Shown: positions 1 through 12,500 of the stretch, one piece after another
How the letters are laid out: each line of letters starts with the position of its first letter
Numbering within the stretch: the stretch's first letter is position 1
Source: Omphiscola glabra
Taxonomy: Eukaryota; Mollusca; Gastropoda; Lymnaeidae
Direction of reading: 5' to 3'
Assembly: GCA_964017045.1 (NCBI GenBank)
Contig: OZ024794.1
Span: 24,299,340 to 24,363,339 of the forward strand
DNA: 64,000 bases
Notes under the pieces: model-generated
Seen by the model: the letters and a program-made list of their open reading frames with translations, nothing else
What the model was told of the DNA's origin: nothing
Databases searched by the model: none
Made by a program: the position numbers and the translations under genes

Positions 1-362
1 AACCAAACCGAACCAAAATTAAAAAAAAAAAATTAATCAAATCTTTGTAGTTCATAGGAAACTGGCCAAAATATAAATAAATATATGAAACAATGTTATA
101 AAGATGCAGGCTGCTTAGAAGTTATATATTTAAACGAAATATTTTTGTATTATCATTAATTGTGTATCGAAGCCTTTTTTCAATATTTTTCGATTTATTC
201 TCTAGATATAATTTGGAAATATAAATTTAAAAAACACATCAACATCCATTTTTTTTAGTAACCATGACGCAGTTATTTTCTGTGCTGTATTGCTGTTCAC
301 TTAATAACATCACGACCAACGATATTTGGAGACAGCTTGTTGTATAAAAAGGACAGCCCTAC
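1..362. other. Intron 5 of SLC23-like gene (no further exon seen)
   Basis: AT-rich sequence with an A-run at 20-35. No further coding exon could be recognised between the exon 5 donor and the window edge. Confidence 0.5.
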
Positions 363-544
363 CTCAATGCCACTATGAAATTGGGTCGGGAGTAGATGGT
401 AGGCAGCCTGAAAAGAGACACGCCGATGAGTGAGATGGTGCACGCTACAGTGATCGGACCGATGAAGCGTAGCACGAGTCCCAGCAGACCGAAACCACCG
501 AAGAGTACTTCCACCAAGGACGCCACCATCAGAGCGCCGGCCAT
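363..544 (-). CDS. SLC23-like exon 5 (transmembrane segments)
   Basis: A CCCCACAG acceptor is followed by 60 codons plus 2 bases: MAGALMVASLVEVLFGG, then LLGLVLRFIGPITVACTISL and IGVSLF, with a GAG|GTAGGG donor. The G-A-x-M-V-A-S and R-[FY]-IGP-[IL]-T-[IV]-x-x-T-[IV]-SLIG motifs are diagnostic of SLC23. The residues after VSLF are more divergent. The next exon would lie beyond the left edge. Confidence 0.9.
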
Positions 545-3500
545 CTGTGGGGAAAGATCGCAGTGTAAGCCAGGGCGTATCCTAATTAGTATATCGGCAG
601 TTTTAATACGCCTTGATATGCGTCTTTATTTAGTCGAATAAGTACAATGATATCGCGAGCATTGCCTCGCATAGCCCTTGCTTATAGCTATCGGGCAGGA
701 ACTGTGTAATATCCCCATAATAATGTTCCGATAACTGAACAATAACCACATTATACAGTTAAGCCTGGGATATGGTCAGTCGACTTGTGATGATACATAA
801 TGTGATCAAATATTATTAGGGTATTGACATATTGACAACTCTATACATCTGTGTCATTTGTAATCTGTGTAGATAGGAGATATGAAATAAATTTTAAGAA
901 ATTCACTGCGTACACTTTATAATAATATTTTAAAAGATATTGTTGGGGGAGGTCAAAGTCATTTGCGTTTTGACATTTTTTCTCTTCCACGTTTATCATA
1001 CTCTTTTACTCATCCTAATATTCATTTCTGAAACATCCCAGAGTTGACGTATCCCCAATGTATGACCTATCTCTATAGGCCTCCACGTTATCTCAGAGTT
1101 GACCTATCACCAATGTATGACTTACCTCTCGCAGCCTCCACATGATCCCAGAGTTGACCTATCACCAATGTATGACCTACCTCTCGCAGCCTCCACGTGA
1201 TCCCAGAGTTGACCTATCACCAATGTATGACTTACCTCTTGCAGCCTTTACGTGACCCCAGAGTTGACCCATCACCAATGTATGACCTATCTCTATAGGC
1301 CTCCACGTTATCTCAGAGTTGACCCATCACCAATGTATGACCTACCTCTCGCAGCCTCCACGTGATCCCAGAGTTGACCCATCACAAATGTATGACCTAC
1401 CTCTCGCAGCCTCCACGTGATCCCAGAGTTGACCCATCACCAATGTATGACCTACCTCTCGCAGCCTCCACGTGATCCCAGAGTTGACCCATCACCAATT
1501 GATGACCTACCTCTTGCAGCCTCCACATGATCCCAGGTAACGGGTCGTCCCCAATCGATGACGCGTTGGTTGCTACCGTAACGTTCGATAACCAGCTCTC
1601 CGTTGAAGCTGTGGACAACAGTGGACAGTATAAATATTTAAGAGCTAAACGAAATAACACGGTCAATTTAAATATGAAAAGAACCGACTTGTATTCATTT
1701 CACTGATTCGTTGGATGTGTTTTTGTTTTACGCTATCGCTATCATTATTTTTAAACAGAAATCAGTCAACATCAAAATGGACGCCATTACTCGTATTTAC
1801 ATTGGCGTGGTGCACTCACAGTTACACTAATAGAAGCGCAGGTTTGAACAGTTCAAGTACTGGTGGTGATTGCGCCGGTTTAGATTAAATACCTTCATTG
1901 TGTGCACTGGGCTGTGTCGTCGGGCACTTCCACACGGGATCGCGTTGCAAGGCCAGGAGGGGCACAAGGAATGATGAAGAAGGACCTTGGAAGATAGGCA
2001 ATCTGTTGAGAGGAATGTGTAAAGGTGAAACAGATGTTCGTCCTCGTCGACGTCATATTTGATAACACAAACGGGTTTCAATTTCTCAACGGCAAGTTTA
2101 TCAAACTTTGATAATGGATGTGAACGTGTGGTTTTACTCCATTAATCAGTGTGTTTTGTTGTTGTTTCGTTTTTGTCGTAGGACGCGCCTGAACAGCTTA
2201 TCGAGACCTTTTTTCGACGGATTTTCCAAATAAGTGTTGACAGTTTTATCTTTGGTCCACATGCAATTGAATCGCCCTGTCCAGTATAGCAGGTCCGCCC
2301 TGTCCAGTGTAGCAGGTCCGTGCTGTCCAGTGTAGCTTGCAGGTCTGTCATGTCCAGTGTAGCAGGTCGGGGGTGGGGGGACTCATTAAAGCGGTGCATG
2401 TGGGCTGCTTCATGGAAGGGGCCGGCAAAAAGCGCACCCTGTGCTGCACTAACTCTGACTACAGCCACTGCGTGCCAACTGTTAATAATTTCTTTTTTTT
2501 TCAAAGATCGTTGGTAATACGGAGGGAAAAAAATACTAACTACTTCTCAACTCCCAGTCCTGCATATAAAAAGTCCAGAATGTTAACAAACACAACGACA
2601 GAATGTTAACAAACACAACGACAGAATATTAGCAGACACAACGACAGAATATTAAAATACACAAGGAAAGAATATTAAAAGACACTACAACAGAACATTA
2701 ACAGACACACCGACAGAACACAGGAAAATAACGACACCTGTTGATATTTTCTGAATCTGATCTTGAGCAGCAAAGCCAAGCTTCAAATTATAATGACCTA
2801 TGATCAAATACATATAAATTATATTTAACTAAGGGGCCAATCCATAAATGACGTCTCGCAATTTTGACCGATTTAGATCCCTCATACCCTCATCGTCACA
2901 CACTTGTCACATAATTTAGACGCCCTCATAATAGTTCGCCATACAATCGTTAATCCCCATCCCCACTGCGTGACGTCTTAATGGATGATCCAACAGTAAC
3001 AAGATGTGAGCACTGTCACATTATTCGTCACAAGCAAAGCACTGCTATCAACCATTTCTTTAATTAGGCTAGGGGCCTTTCAAAAAGGACATATTTTGTA
3101 TAAAAAAACTATAATAACGCTCTAAAAAAAAGGCATGCACAACTCAAAATGTGAGGGCCGTAATACTTTATGAAAAACTTGTGCGGGCCAAAAGAAAATA
3201 GAATCTGACCCGCGGGCAGTATGTTGTTCTAAACGCATTTGATAAAAGATATCCATGTCCTATAAATATATTTTTATAATTCCTTCAGTGGAAAGTACTT
3301 TTAATTTTTCTGTCACAGGATCTAATGGTAAATCTAAACAATTGTTCTAATATGTAATTAATATTCAAAAATTGAATAGTTCACTAAATGACAGGTTTTA
3401 GGATGTTTAGGATTTACGAAGTAATTTTTAAGGAAACACAGTAAGTAAATGTTAAAAACATGTAATGGAGAACTGTAATTCAAGTACAAAAAGATTTTCT

Positions 3501-6500
3501 AAAAGATTTTAATTATTTATAATTGCATGTATTATTCCTTTTTAAATCATTTCATCACACCCTCACTGAGTAGCCCTTGCTATCCTCTTCAACATCGGGC
3601 ACAGAAATATTGCAAATCCCCTCTACATGCCTAGGAGCCAAAATGATCAATAAATTGATCGTGGGACCTTACTATATAGAAGAAGAAGATAACGACTCAT
3701 TTAGCGAGAAGCTTTCGCTTGATGCCAGCTGCACAGCGAAACGGTGAAAGTAGCTGTCTCAGACATTTGTTTAAATTTGGATATTTGATTCCGTTTACTC
3801 ATGACACGGCTCCTTTAATATTAAATAAAGTTTTAACAGACTCATCATTTCGTATTTCTGCGAGTTCTTCCTGATATTGCCTATTTGAAATATCAGACAA
3901 AGCCACCAACTTTGGCTGCATCATCGAAGTAGGAGAATCAATTTGTTTTAAAACACAAAATCTTTATTCCAAATATGCTGACAAAATGTTTAGATGATTG
4001 ACAATAACAAGTAGGCCTATAGCGGTATCAGACAATAACAAGTATAGCGGTATCAGACTATAACAAGTATAGCGGTATCAGACTATAACACGTATAGCGG
4101 TATCAGACTATAACAAGTATAGCGGTATCAGACAATAACAAGTATAGCGATATCAGATAATAACAAGTATAGCGGTATCAGATAATAACAAGTATAGCGG
4201 TATCAGACTATAACAAGTATAGCGGTATCAGACAATAACAAGTATAGCGATATCAGATAATAACAAGTATAGCGGTATCAGACTATATCAAGTATAGCGG
4301 TATCAGACAATAACAAGTATAGCGGTATCAGACTATAACAAGTATAGCGGTATCAGACTATAACAAGTATAGCGGTATCAGACTGTAACACGTATAGCGG
4401 TATCAGACGATAACACGTATTTAAAAGTTTTGTTACACACTCATTTCTGAGATAATTCAATAAAGGTAATGAAAGCAAATACCTTTTTCAAAGGTATCGA
4501 CTACATAACTCAGACATGCTTTACCACCCACGGTGAAGAGGTTCTTCATGTCAGGTGTCTCACTTCAAAGGTCACCAAGAGTATCAAATAGTTCCAAAGA
4601 TCTTTTCAAGCAGTTTCCCTTACATCTTACATAAGTGTGAAGTAAAAGTATCACGTGGTTTGCATTTTGGTACATCACAAATTAGTTTAAAGAGACGTTC
4701 ACTTTTGTCGTTAGCTTTAATAGCATTAATATACTTATAACTGAATTTAGTACTTCATTTGGAACGGGCGAAATATTTTTAGCTACCAAGTTTTCCTTAT
4801 GAATAACACATTGCACAAGTAGAATTTCTGGATTCTCATCCTTATCAAATTTAATCAGCCATTTTTTCTTGCTCATCATATCTGGAGCACCATCTGCAGC
4901 CCAAGATATTATATTTTTACATTGGTATATTATAGACATCTAAGTAATTTTAGCTCACTGTCTCTCAATGTTGATTCACCCAATTGCATTGAGAATTATT
5001 TTGTTTTCAGCTTTTCAACAAGTTGCATTTCAAAATCTTCACTCATTTCATCTATTTTTTTTTTAAAAATTGCCAACAGCACTGTTACTGAGTGGCATTA
5101 GCTTTCATGTATTTGTCATCTTTTTCCAGAACATTTTTAAGAAATGCTGATGTCGATGGTTTGATTAAATTCTCTTCTATAGTATGATTTTTTCCCAGAT
5201 TTAGTTTTTAGTAAAGAAATTCATAAGTAGCCTCAAGAGTACGACTGAGAGTTGCAATATGAGCAGTAAACAGAGACTTAAAGGTTGCTCTATTTCCAAG
5301 TTTTTCTTTAAATTGTGCAAGTAATTTAAATCTGAAATAATATGACAACTCTATGTGGCCTTCAAATGCGCGTCAAGACGGTTGGTTTTCAAATTCTAGA
5401 CACTTCATTTTCGACCCCCCCCCCTCCACTCTAGGTTAAACAATCAAATTGCCCTTTATGGGGCGTGGGCCTCACGTTAGAAACACTGGTTTAGAACCTT
5501 CCTCGGCAAACAGGACAAGAGAAAATACGAGATACAAAAGCAGAGTAAAAACAACTTAAGTGATCTCCCTTTGTTGTTGCTACTTCCGGCAAGCTTCCAC
5601 ATTTCATTCACACAGCTTGAATGCTTTTAAAGAGTTACAGCGACGTATGATAATTTAATTTTTTTTTTTAAAACCCCTGATTATCACCTTAGTTTTGAAA
5701 TGTTGAGATCACTCAGCCGTATCGTATTTCAAAAGATCCCCATCCTTTGTTTTGTTTTAAGAATAGTAAATCTCATCGCTTATCGGCGAGTAGACTCCAA
5801 CCTCCCCCCCCCCTCTTTCCCCCCACCCCCCACCCACTTCCATTTATCCACTACTGAATTGTTGAAATGTGATTTCTGTGTTCTGACTTGACTAAATCAA
5901 ATGTTTTGATTGGTTGCCGGTTTCAGTCGCATAGTAACGTTGCAATTCTGTTGTCAATGCTGCGTGATACTGTCAGGACAAACTTCTAAATAACTTAGTT
6001 CACCAAATGTTGTCTGTTGTACCACCCCCTAACCCCACAAAAATCGCTTTTAAAAATATTTTGTGTACTCTCATGACTTCCTTATCTTCTTTAACAAATC
6101 ACTTCATTCCCGTTGACCACATGTGACAGTCCCGTTGACCACATGTGACAGCCCCGTTGACCACATGTGACAGTCCTATTGACCTCATGTGACAGTCCCG
6201 TTGACCACATGTGACAGTCCCGTTGACCACATGTGACAGTCCCATTGACCACATGTGACAGTCCCGTTGACCATATGTGACAGTCCTATTGACCTCATGT
6301 GACAGTCCCGTTGACCAGATGTGACAGCCCCGTTGACCTCATGTGACAGTCCCGTTGACCACATGTGACAGTCCTATTGACCTTATGTGACAGTCCCGTT
6401 GACCACATGTGACAGTCCTATTGACCTCATGTGACCTAGTTCAAATTTGTGGTACGCGCCTTTAACTTAAGAGCAATCCGCAATGTAGTGATAAACTTCG

Positions 6501-9500
6501 ATATGGTTGGTCCTGGAAGGGTGATGATGGAGACTCGTCCTTAAACAATATTTTACAGAGTTTCAACTTTTATAAATCAAAACGAATAGTCTAGTTAAAT
6601 GGAAGATTTTCTACTATGTAGAAACTCAGGTCGTTACCCCGTTGGTCAGACCGTGGGAATAAAACTGGACAGTTGACGAGTAGAATCTTCTCCGTTGAAT
6701 TGATTCGATACAGCAGTTGTCTGGTCGTGTGTACGTGTAAAAAAATGCTTGTGCAACCCTGTGGCTAGCACAGGGGTAATATGAGCCCTAATGTTGTGAC
6801 ACTTGTGTTAGTCACAGACGTGGAGCATATCGCATTACCCCGATTATTACACTGTCCTTCTAAAGTAGCACGTTTCCTATATGTTTGTCGAGGTTACGGT
6901 TTTCATAGCACAATGTCTGTCTGGTTTTCGAAGTGGCGCTTATCATAGAATCGTTTCAATGGGTTTGACTAGATTGCGTCCATCGTAAGATAATTTCTGT
7001 ATTCGTGTTGAGATGGCACAGTCGAAGTCATGAAGTCGGGACAGTATTATGGAGTAGAAGTCTTTATTTAGTAATTGACTCCAGCTTAATAAACAATAAA
7101 AACACACCCTAAAAATTAATTGTTTCGTTTGAATCATTTATAAATGGAATATCGAGCAACTTTGATAGAATGTGATATCATCTGCAACAAGTCTATGTGC
7201 CAAGCTTCGGCTCGATAGGTTGACGTGAAGTTTTTCAATTGGCAGTCTGAAGATTTTGCCAGCCACGAACAAACGCGAAGTTGATATAAAGGATTTAATT
7301 AAACAACCCTTTAAAAAAAAGTTTTTCGTATAAAACCGTTATAATATGTAAGGGGGTGAAATTTTACAAAACATGCATACAAGTAACGTACTTTATAAGA
7401 ATCCCTAAAAGTGCTCCCACCTCCACCCAAGGCTCGCAACCGCACTTTTTATTTCATTCCCTCTAAACAATAATATTAGTCTATTGACCCACCTGATTTT
7501 ACACCGCGCATTTATTTTACCAACTATTTCATAAATACACAAGGAATATTACGCATCAAACGCACTTTGTGATATTTTAAAGAATTTCATTCAGCGCAGT
7601 TATTGGGAATTTTATTGTATCTCCCTTGAAAAACCGGGAAAACAGATATTGGGGGGGGGGGGGGGGATTGGTGAATGGGTCGGGCTGAAAAGACAAGAAG
7701 ATGGTCAGTTAGCCGTCAGAAGATGGTCAGTTAGCCGTCAGAAGATGGTCAGTTAGCCGTCAGAAGATTGTCAGTTAGCCGTCAGAAGATGGTCAGTTAG
7801 CCGTCAGAAAATGGTCAGTTAGCCGTCAGAAGAGGGTCAGTTAGCCGTCAGAAGATCTTGACCGTCGCCCATCCAGCCAGTCAGCCACACACGAACATAA
7901 GCAAAGTTAATAGAAAGAATTTAAAAATAAAATGCAATCTTAATTGAATCGCGCAACGTTGAACCGGAGAGTCTTGTAAAATTGTCCCAAGTGACATAAC
8001 GATTAGACAATCGGTTTAACACAACACACGCAAAGGTTTAATTAGCTTAAATGGAAACTTCAATATATATAAGAATGAGCTATAGGGACATAACGCCAAA
8101 GAGCCGAACATATTTTGATACGTTCGGACTATTAAAAACAAACATAGTTATTTTCTATTATTTTACGGAACTCGAATAAATGTACATGCGAAAAAAATAT
8201 TATATTTCCGCTTTTATTTTAGCAAACGTTTAAATATTATTATTATAATTTACAAATACATATAAAGAAACAACTAAGGAACTATCTTAAGCATTTTATA
8301 TGCGTTTAAAAGTTATGAAAAAAAAATTATATAGAAAAAATATGATCAAAGAAATACACAGTAATCACATTTATCGGGAAAACCTAAACATCAGTTGTTG
8401 TTAGTGCGTTCTTTAGCGCTTTGTCAATAAGGCGAAATAAAATTAAAATTAATTAGTTCTAAATAATCACGCAAATAACGTCATAGCGCGAACTGCCTAT
8501 TTAGCCAAAGCTAAAAGTTATCTGATTTAATAAAAGAGCGTGATAAAACTGATGATGTACATTCCCTTTCTTATAACTAAAATTAATAAATATCATTGAT
8601 TGCTTTTTAAATTGCTAAACTTAAAAACTAATTTAGCTTTGTATTTTTAACATTTAATAAGTTTGTACTTTTTATTCATTCCAAAAATAAACTTGTATGA
8701 AATTTATAAAGTAGTAAAAACTTTAAATTTAAAAATAATTTTAATAAGAATATGCCTTTTAATTAAATTGGTGTAGCAAAACTAAATAGCCAAATAGCAT
8801 TTTTAATGCACTTATCACTATCACTGATCTAGATAATAAATAAGCATATTAAATGCAAAAAAAATCTTCTGCGTAAGTAAGGGGGCTACAATCCAGTGAA
8901 TGATTTATTTATTCTTTTAAACTCTGTGTAGCCCACTATACACTATAAATTAATTTTGCCCAATGCAGCACAAGATAAGCCTCAGAATAAATTTGATCAA
9001 TAATTAACCTTCCTCGATACATTTATATCGATGGTAGGCAATTGAGTTCATGTGTTTTTTTTACTATTAAGATAATGTATTGAACGATTTTGTGACGAAA
9101 TTGTACGATTGTAAGATTTTGAGGGTAAACAGGTCTGTAGATAGTAGCTGGATTGGTAGATAGGTAAATAGGTAGATAGGTAGGTAGGTAGGTAGGTGGG
9201 CAGGTAGGCAGGCAGGCATGTAGATGGTAAATAGGTAGATAGGTAGATGATAGATATATAGGCAGATAGATAGATAAACAGAAAAACAGACAGGCAGTCA
9301 GACAGACTGAGAGACAGAAGGAGAGACAGAAAGAGAGACAGTCAGAGAGACGAACAGACAGACAGAGATGTAGACAGAGAGACAGACAGAGAGACAGACA
9401 GACAGAGAGATAGACAGAGAGACAGACATAATGACAGAGAGAGAGACAGAGACTGACAGTGAGACAGACTGAGAGACACCTTGAGAGACAAACATAGAGA

Positions 9501-12500
9501 CAGAAAGACAGACAGACAGAGAGACATATAGACCGGCAGAGAAACAGAGATACAGACTGAGAGAAAGAGAGACAGACAGAGAGAAAGAGAGATAGACAGC
9601 CAGAGCGACAGAGAGACAGACAGAGAGACATAGAGACAGGCAGAGACAGAGAGACAGACAGAGAGACAGACAGATAGGGAGACAGACAGAATGACAGAGA
9701 GACAGACAGAGAGACAGACAGTCAGACAGACAGACAGATCATCCTTGAATAATTGCAAAAAAAGTTATCTTAATTCGGTAAACTTTATCTATACATATAT
9801 AAGTATATCCCACATGTGCTTCTATACCATCAATCAAAAGTGATGAAAATTGTGTGAATTGTAAAAAAATGCAAATGTTTCTGAATTATTATACACATTT
9901 TACAATATTCCGTTTTGAGACCGGGGACCTAAATTCTTTTTTTCCCCCTTTTATGAGATAAATATAATTTTCTTATGCGTTCCTATACCATTCATCCGAT
10001 GGCGATACAACTTTGGTAAGTTGTGCGCACCAATGGTTTCTGAATTAGCTTATCCATTTTGAAATATTCCTTTTCGGGCCGGAGCCCCAAATTATTATTT
10101 TTTCTTAAATGAGCTATACAAATATAATTTCAATCAGTGCTATTGCATGGGTTGCTAGAAATCAATCAAATACAAACGACATTTCAGTTTGTGTGTGACA
10201 TAAGTACAGCCATTTTAAAATTTTGTGTTTGGGGCCGGGGCCTTATTTTAAAAAAAAAAATATTTGAGCTATCTAAATATAATTTAAAACAGAGCTACTG
10301 CGTGGGTGGATCAATCGCTACAAGTGTGTGGACTAAATTTTGAAAATACACGCTTCTCACGTGGACAGCTGTATGTTGCCTGCTCACGCGTTGAAAAAAC
10401 TTCTAATTTATTTGTGTACGCACTAGACGGAAAAAAACAATAAATATTTTATATTTAAAAATTACTTTAAAACTTAATTAAAACACAAACACATTTTTTC
10501 ATTGAGTGGCTTGCAACGCATGCCGGGTTCTCGCTAGTACATGAATAAACTAATGTCTTACAAAGAGAGCTATTCTAACCATACGATTATTTACTCCAGA
10601 ACATTACAGCTATTCTGACCATACGATTATTTACACAAGAACATTACTGCTATTCTGACCATACGATGATTTACACAAGAACATTACAGCTATTCTGACC
10701 ATACGATGATTTACACAAGAACATTCCAGCTATTCTGACCATACGATGATTTACTCAAGAACATTACGGCTATTCTGACCATACGATGATTTACACAAGA
10801 ACATTCCAGCTATTCTGACCATACGATGATTTACTCAAGAACATTACAGCTATTCTGACCATACGATGATTTACTCAAGAAAATTACAGCTATTCTGATC
10901 ATACGATGATTGACTCAAGAACATTACAGCTATTTTGAGCACACAATGATTCACAAAACGCTTTGCTGCTGACCAAGTTTGAGGAACGGCAAATTCCTTT
11001 CCAAAACAATATGTGCAATGCAATCAAAACATATTTCCATTTATTTGGATTGATAAAAGCATCTTATCTTATCTTACCTGTGTTTCAATGCTTAATCGTT
11101 CCCGATGAACCGCTATACTATAATGCAAAAGCGATGGATGGAGCTAGGCCAAAGCACATGATTTATTTAAATTAAACAAGACTCTGTTTTGATCAGACCC
11201 CCAAAGCTATTGTAAGATGTAGCCTCACCTTCCACCCAACCACAGCCTTTATTGTAACAGCATTTATTGTAGCAGCTTTTTATTGTAACAGCTTTTTATT
11301 GTAACAGCATTTTTTAGCAGACAACCTACCTGACCCCAAGCCACGTCTGAGACAGTGTACAGAAGCCGACCATGAACATTGTGGTGCAGAAGAGCTGTGA
11401 CCTCACGGGATGGTCGTACGGGACACAGGCCGCATCTGCCACAATGGAGGAGGTGGTCAAACACCCGGATATGCTGAGGAGGATGTGCTGTGGAATAAAT
11501 TATGGGATCGTTTGCCTTTTTATGTTATATTCATATTTAAAACTTTGATAGTAATTAACAAGACACCAGAACCTTTTTTTTGTTAAATACTTTGGTGGGG
11601 TTTGGGGGGGGGGACATATCATCATTGACAGATTACATATAACCATTGACAGATTACACGTAACCATTGACAGATTACATATAACCTCTGCCAGATTACA
11701 TGTAACCATTGAGAGATTACATATAACCATTGCCAGATTACATATAACCATTGACAGAATACATATAACATTTTAAATCTGAAAAGATATAAATTCTCTT
11801 CACTTAATGTTGAACTGAAATTTATATTTTTCAACTGAAGAATTCAGAACATTTCATTATTTTTTAATGCCCTTAAACATTGTTTAAAATGAAATGAGCC
11901 TCTCAAAGGTTCTGAGTACAGGCAGTTGGCCTGAGCCTCTCAAAAGTTCTGAGTACAGGCAGTTGGCCTGAGCCTCTCAAAAGTTCTGAGTACAGGCAGT
12001 TGGCCTGAGCCTCTCAAAAGTTCTGAGTACAGGCAGTTGGCCTGAGCCTCTCAACGGTTATGAGTACAGGCAGTTGGCCTGAGCCTCTCAAAGGTTCCGA
12101 GTACGGGCAGTTGGCCTGAGCCTCTCAAAAGTTCTGAGTACAGGCAGTTGGCCTGAGCCTCTCAAAGGTTATGAGTAGAGGCAGTTGGCCTGAGCCTCTC
12201 AAAGGTTCTGACTACAGGCAGTTGGCCTGAGCCTCTCAAAGGTTCTGAGTACAGGCAAATTGGCCTGAGCCTCTCAAAGGTTATTAGTACAGGTAGTTGG
12301 CCTGTGCCTCGTTCTGCATCTGAAAGACTTTGAGCAGAGGCAATAATTTCTTTCTTTGATATCGTCAGCATGAGAAGATGTCTGGAGATTTGGTCAATTT
12401 AACGGGTTGTGACCTCGAAAATTATTAGTATCAACTGCTTTACGTCATGTTTAGAGTGTGAACAACACGACTTGTGTTGTAGCAGATGCAGAGCTGCAGC

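Noticed and set aside
2142..2504. Minus-strand frame containing a QG motif as a candidate SLC23 exon 3
   Set aside because: The correct exon 3 with RLPIFQG is at 1893-2002; this frame lacks family motifs and overlaps a minisatellite.
6107..6437. Regular 22-bp repeats resembling a CRISPR-like array
   Set aside because: Units are directly tandem without unique spacers, and the genome is eukaryotic; this is a minisatellite.
9023..9758. Long minus-strand frames rich in Cys, Leu and Ser
   Set aside because: They are translations of the GACA/GATA microsatellite; all frames are open because the repeat lacks stops.
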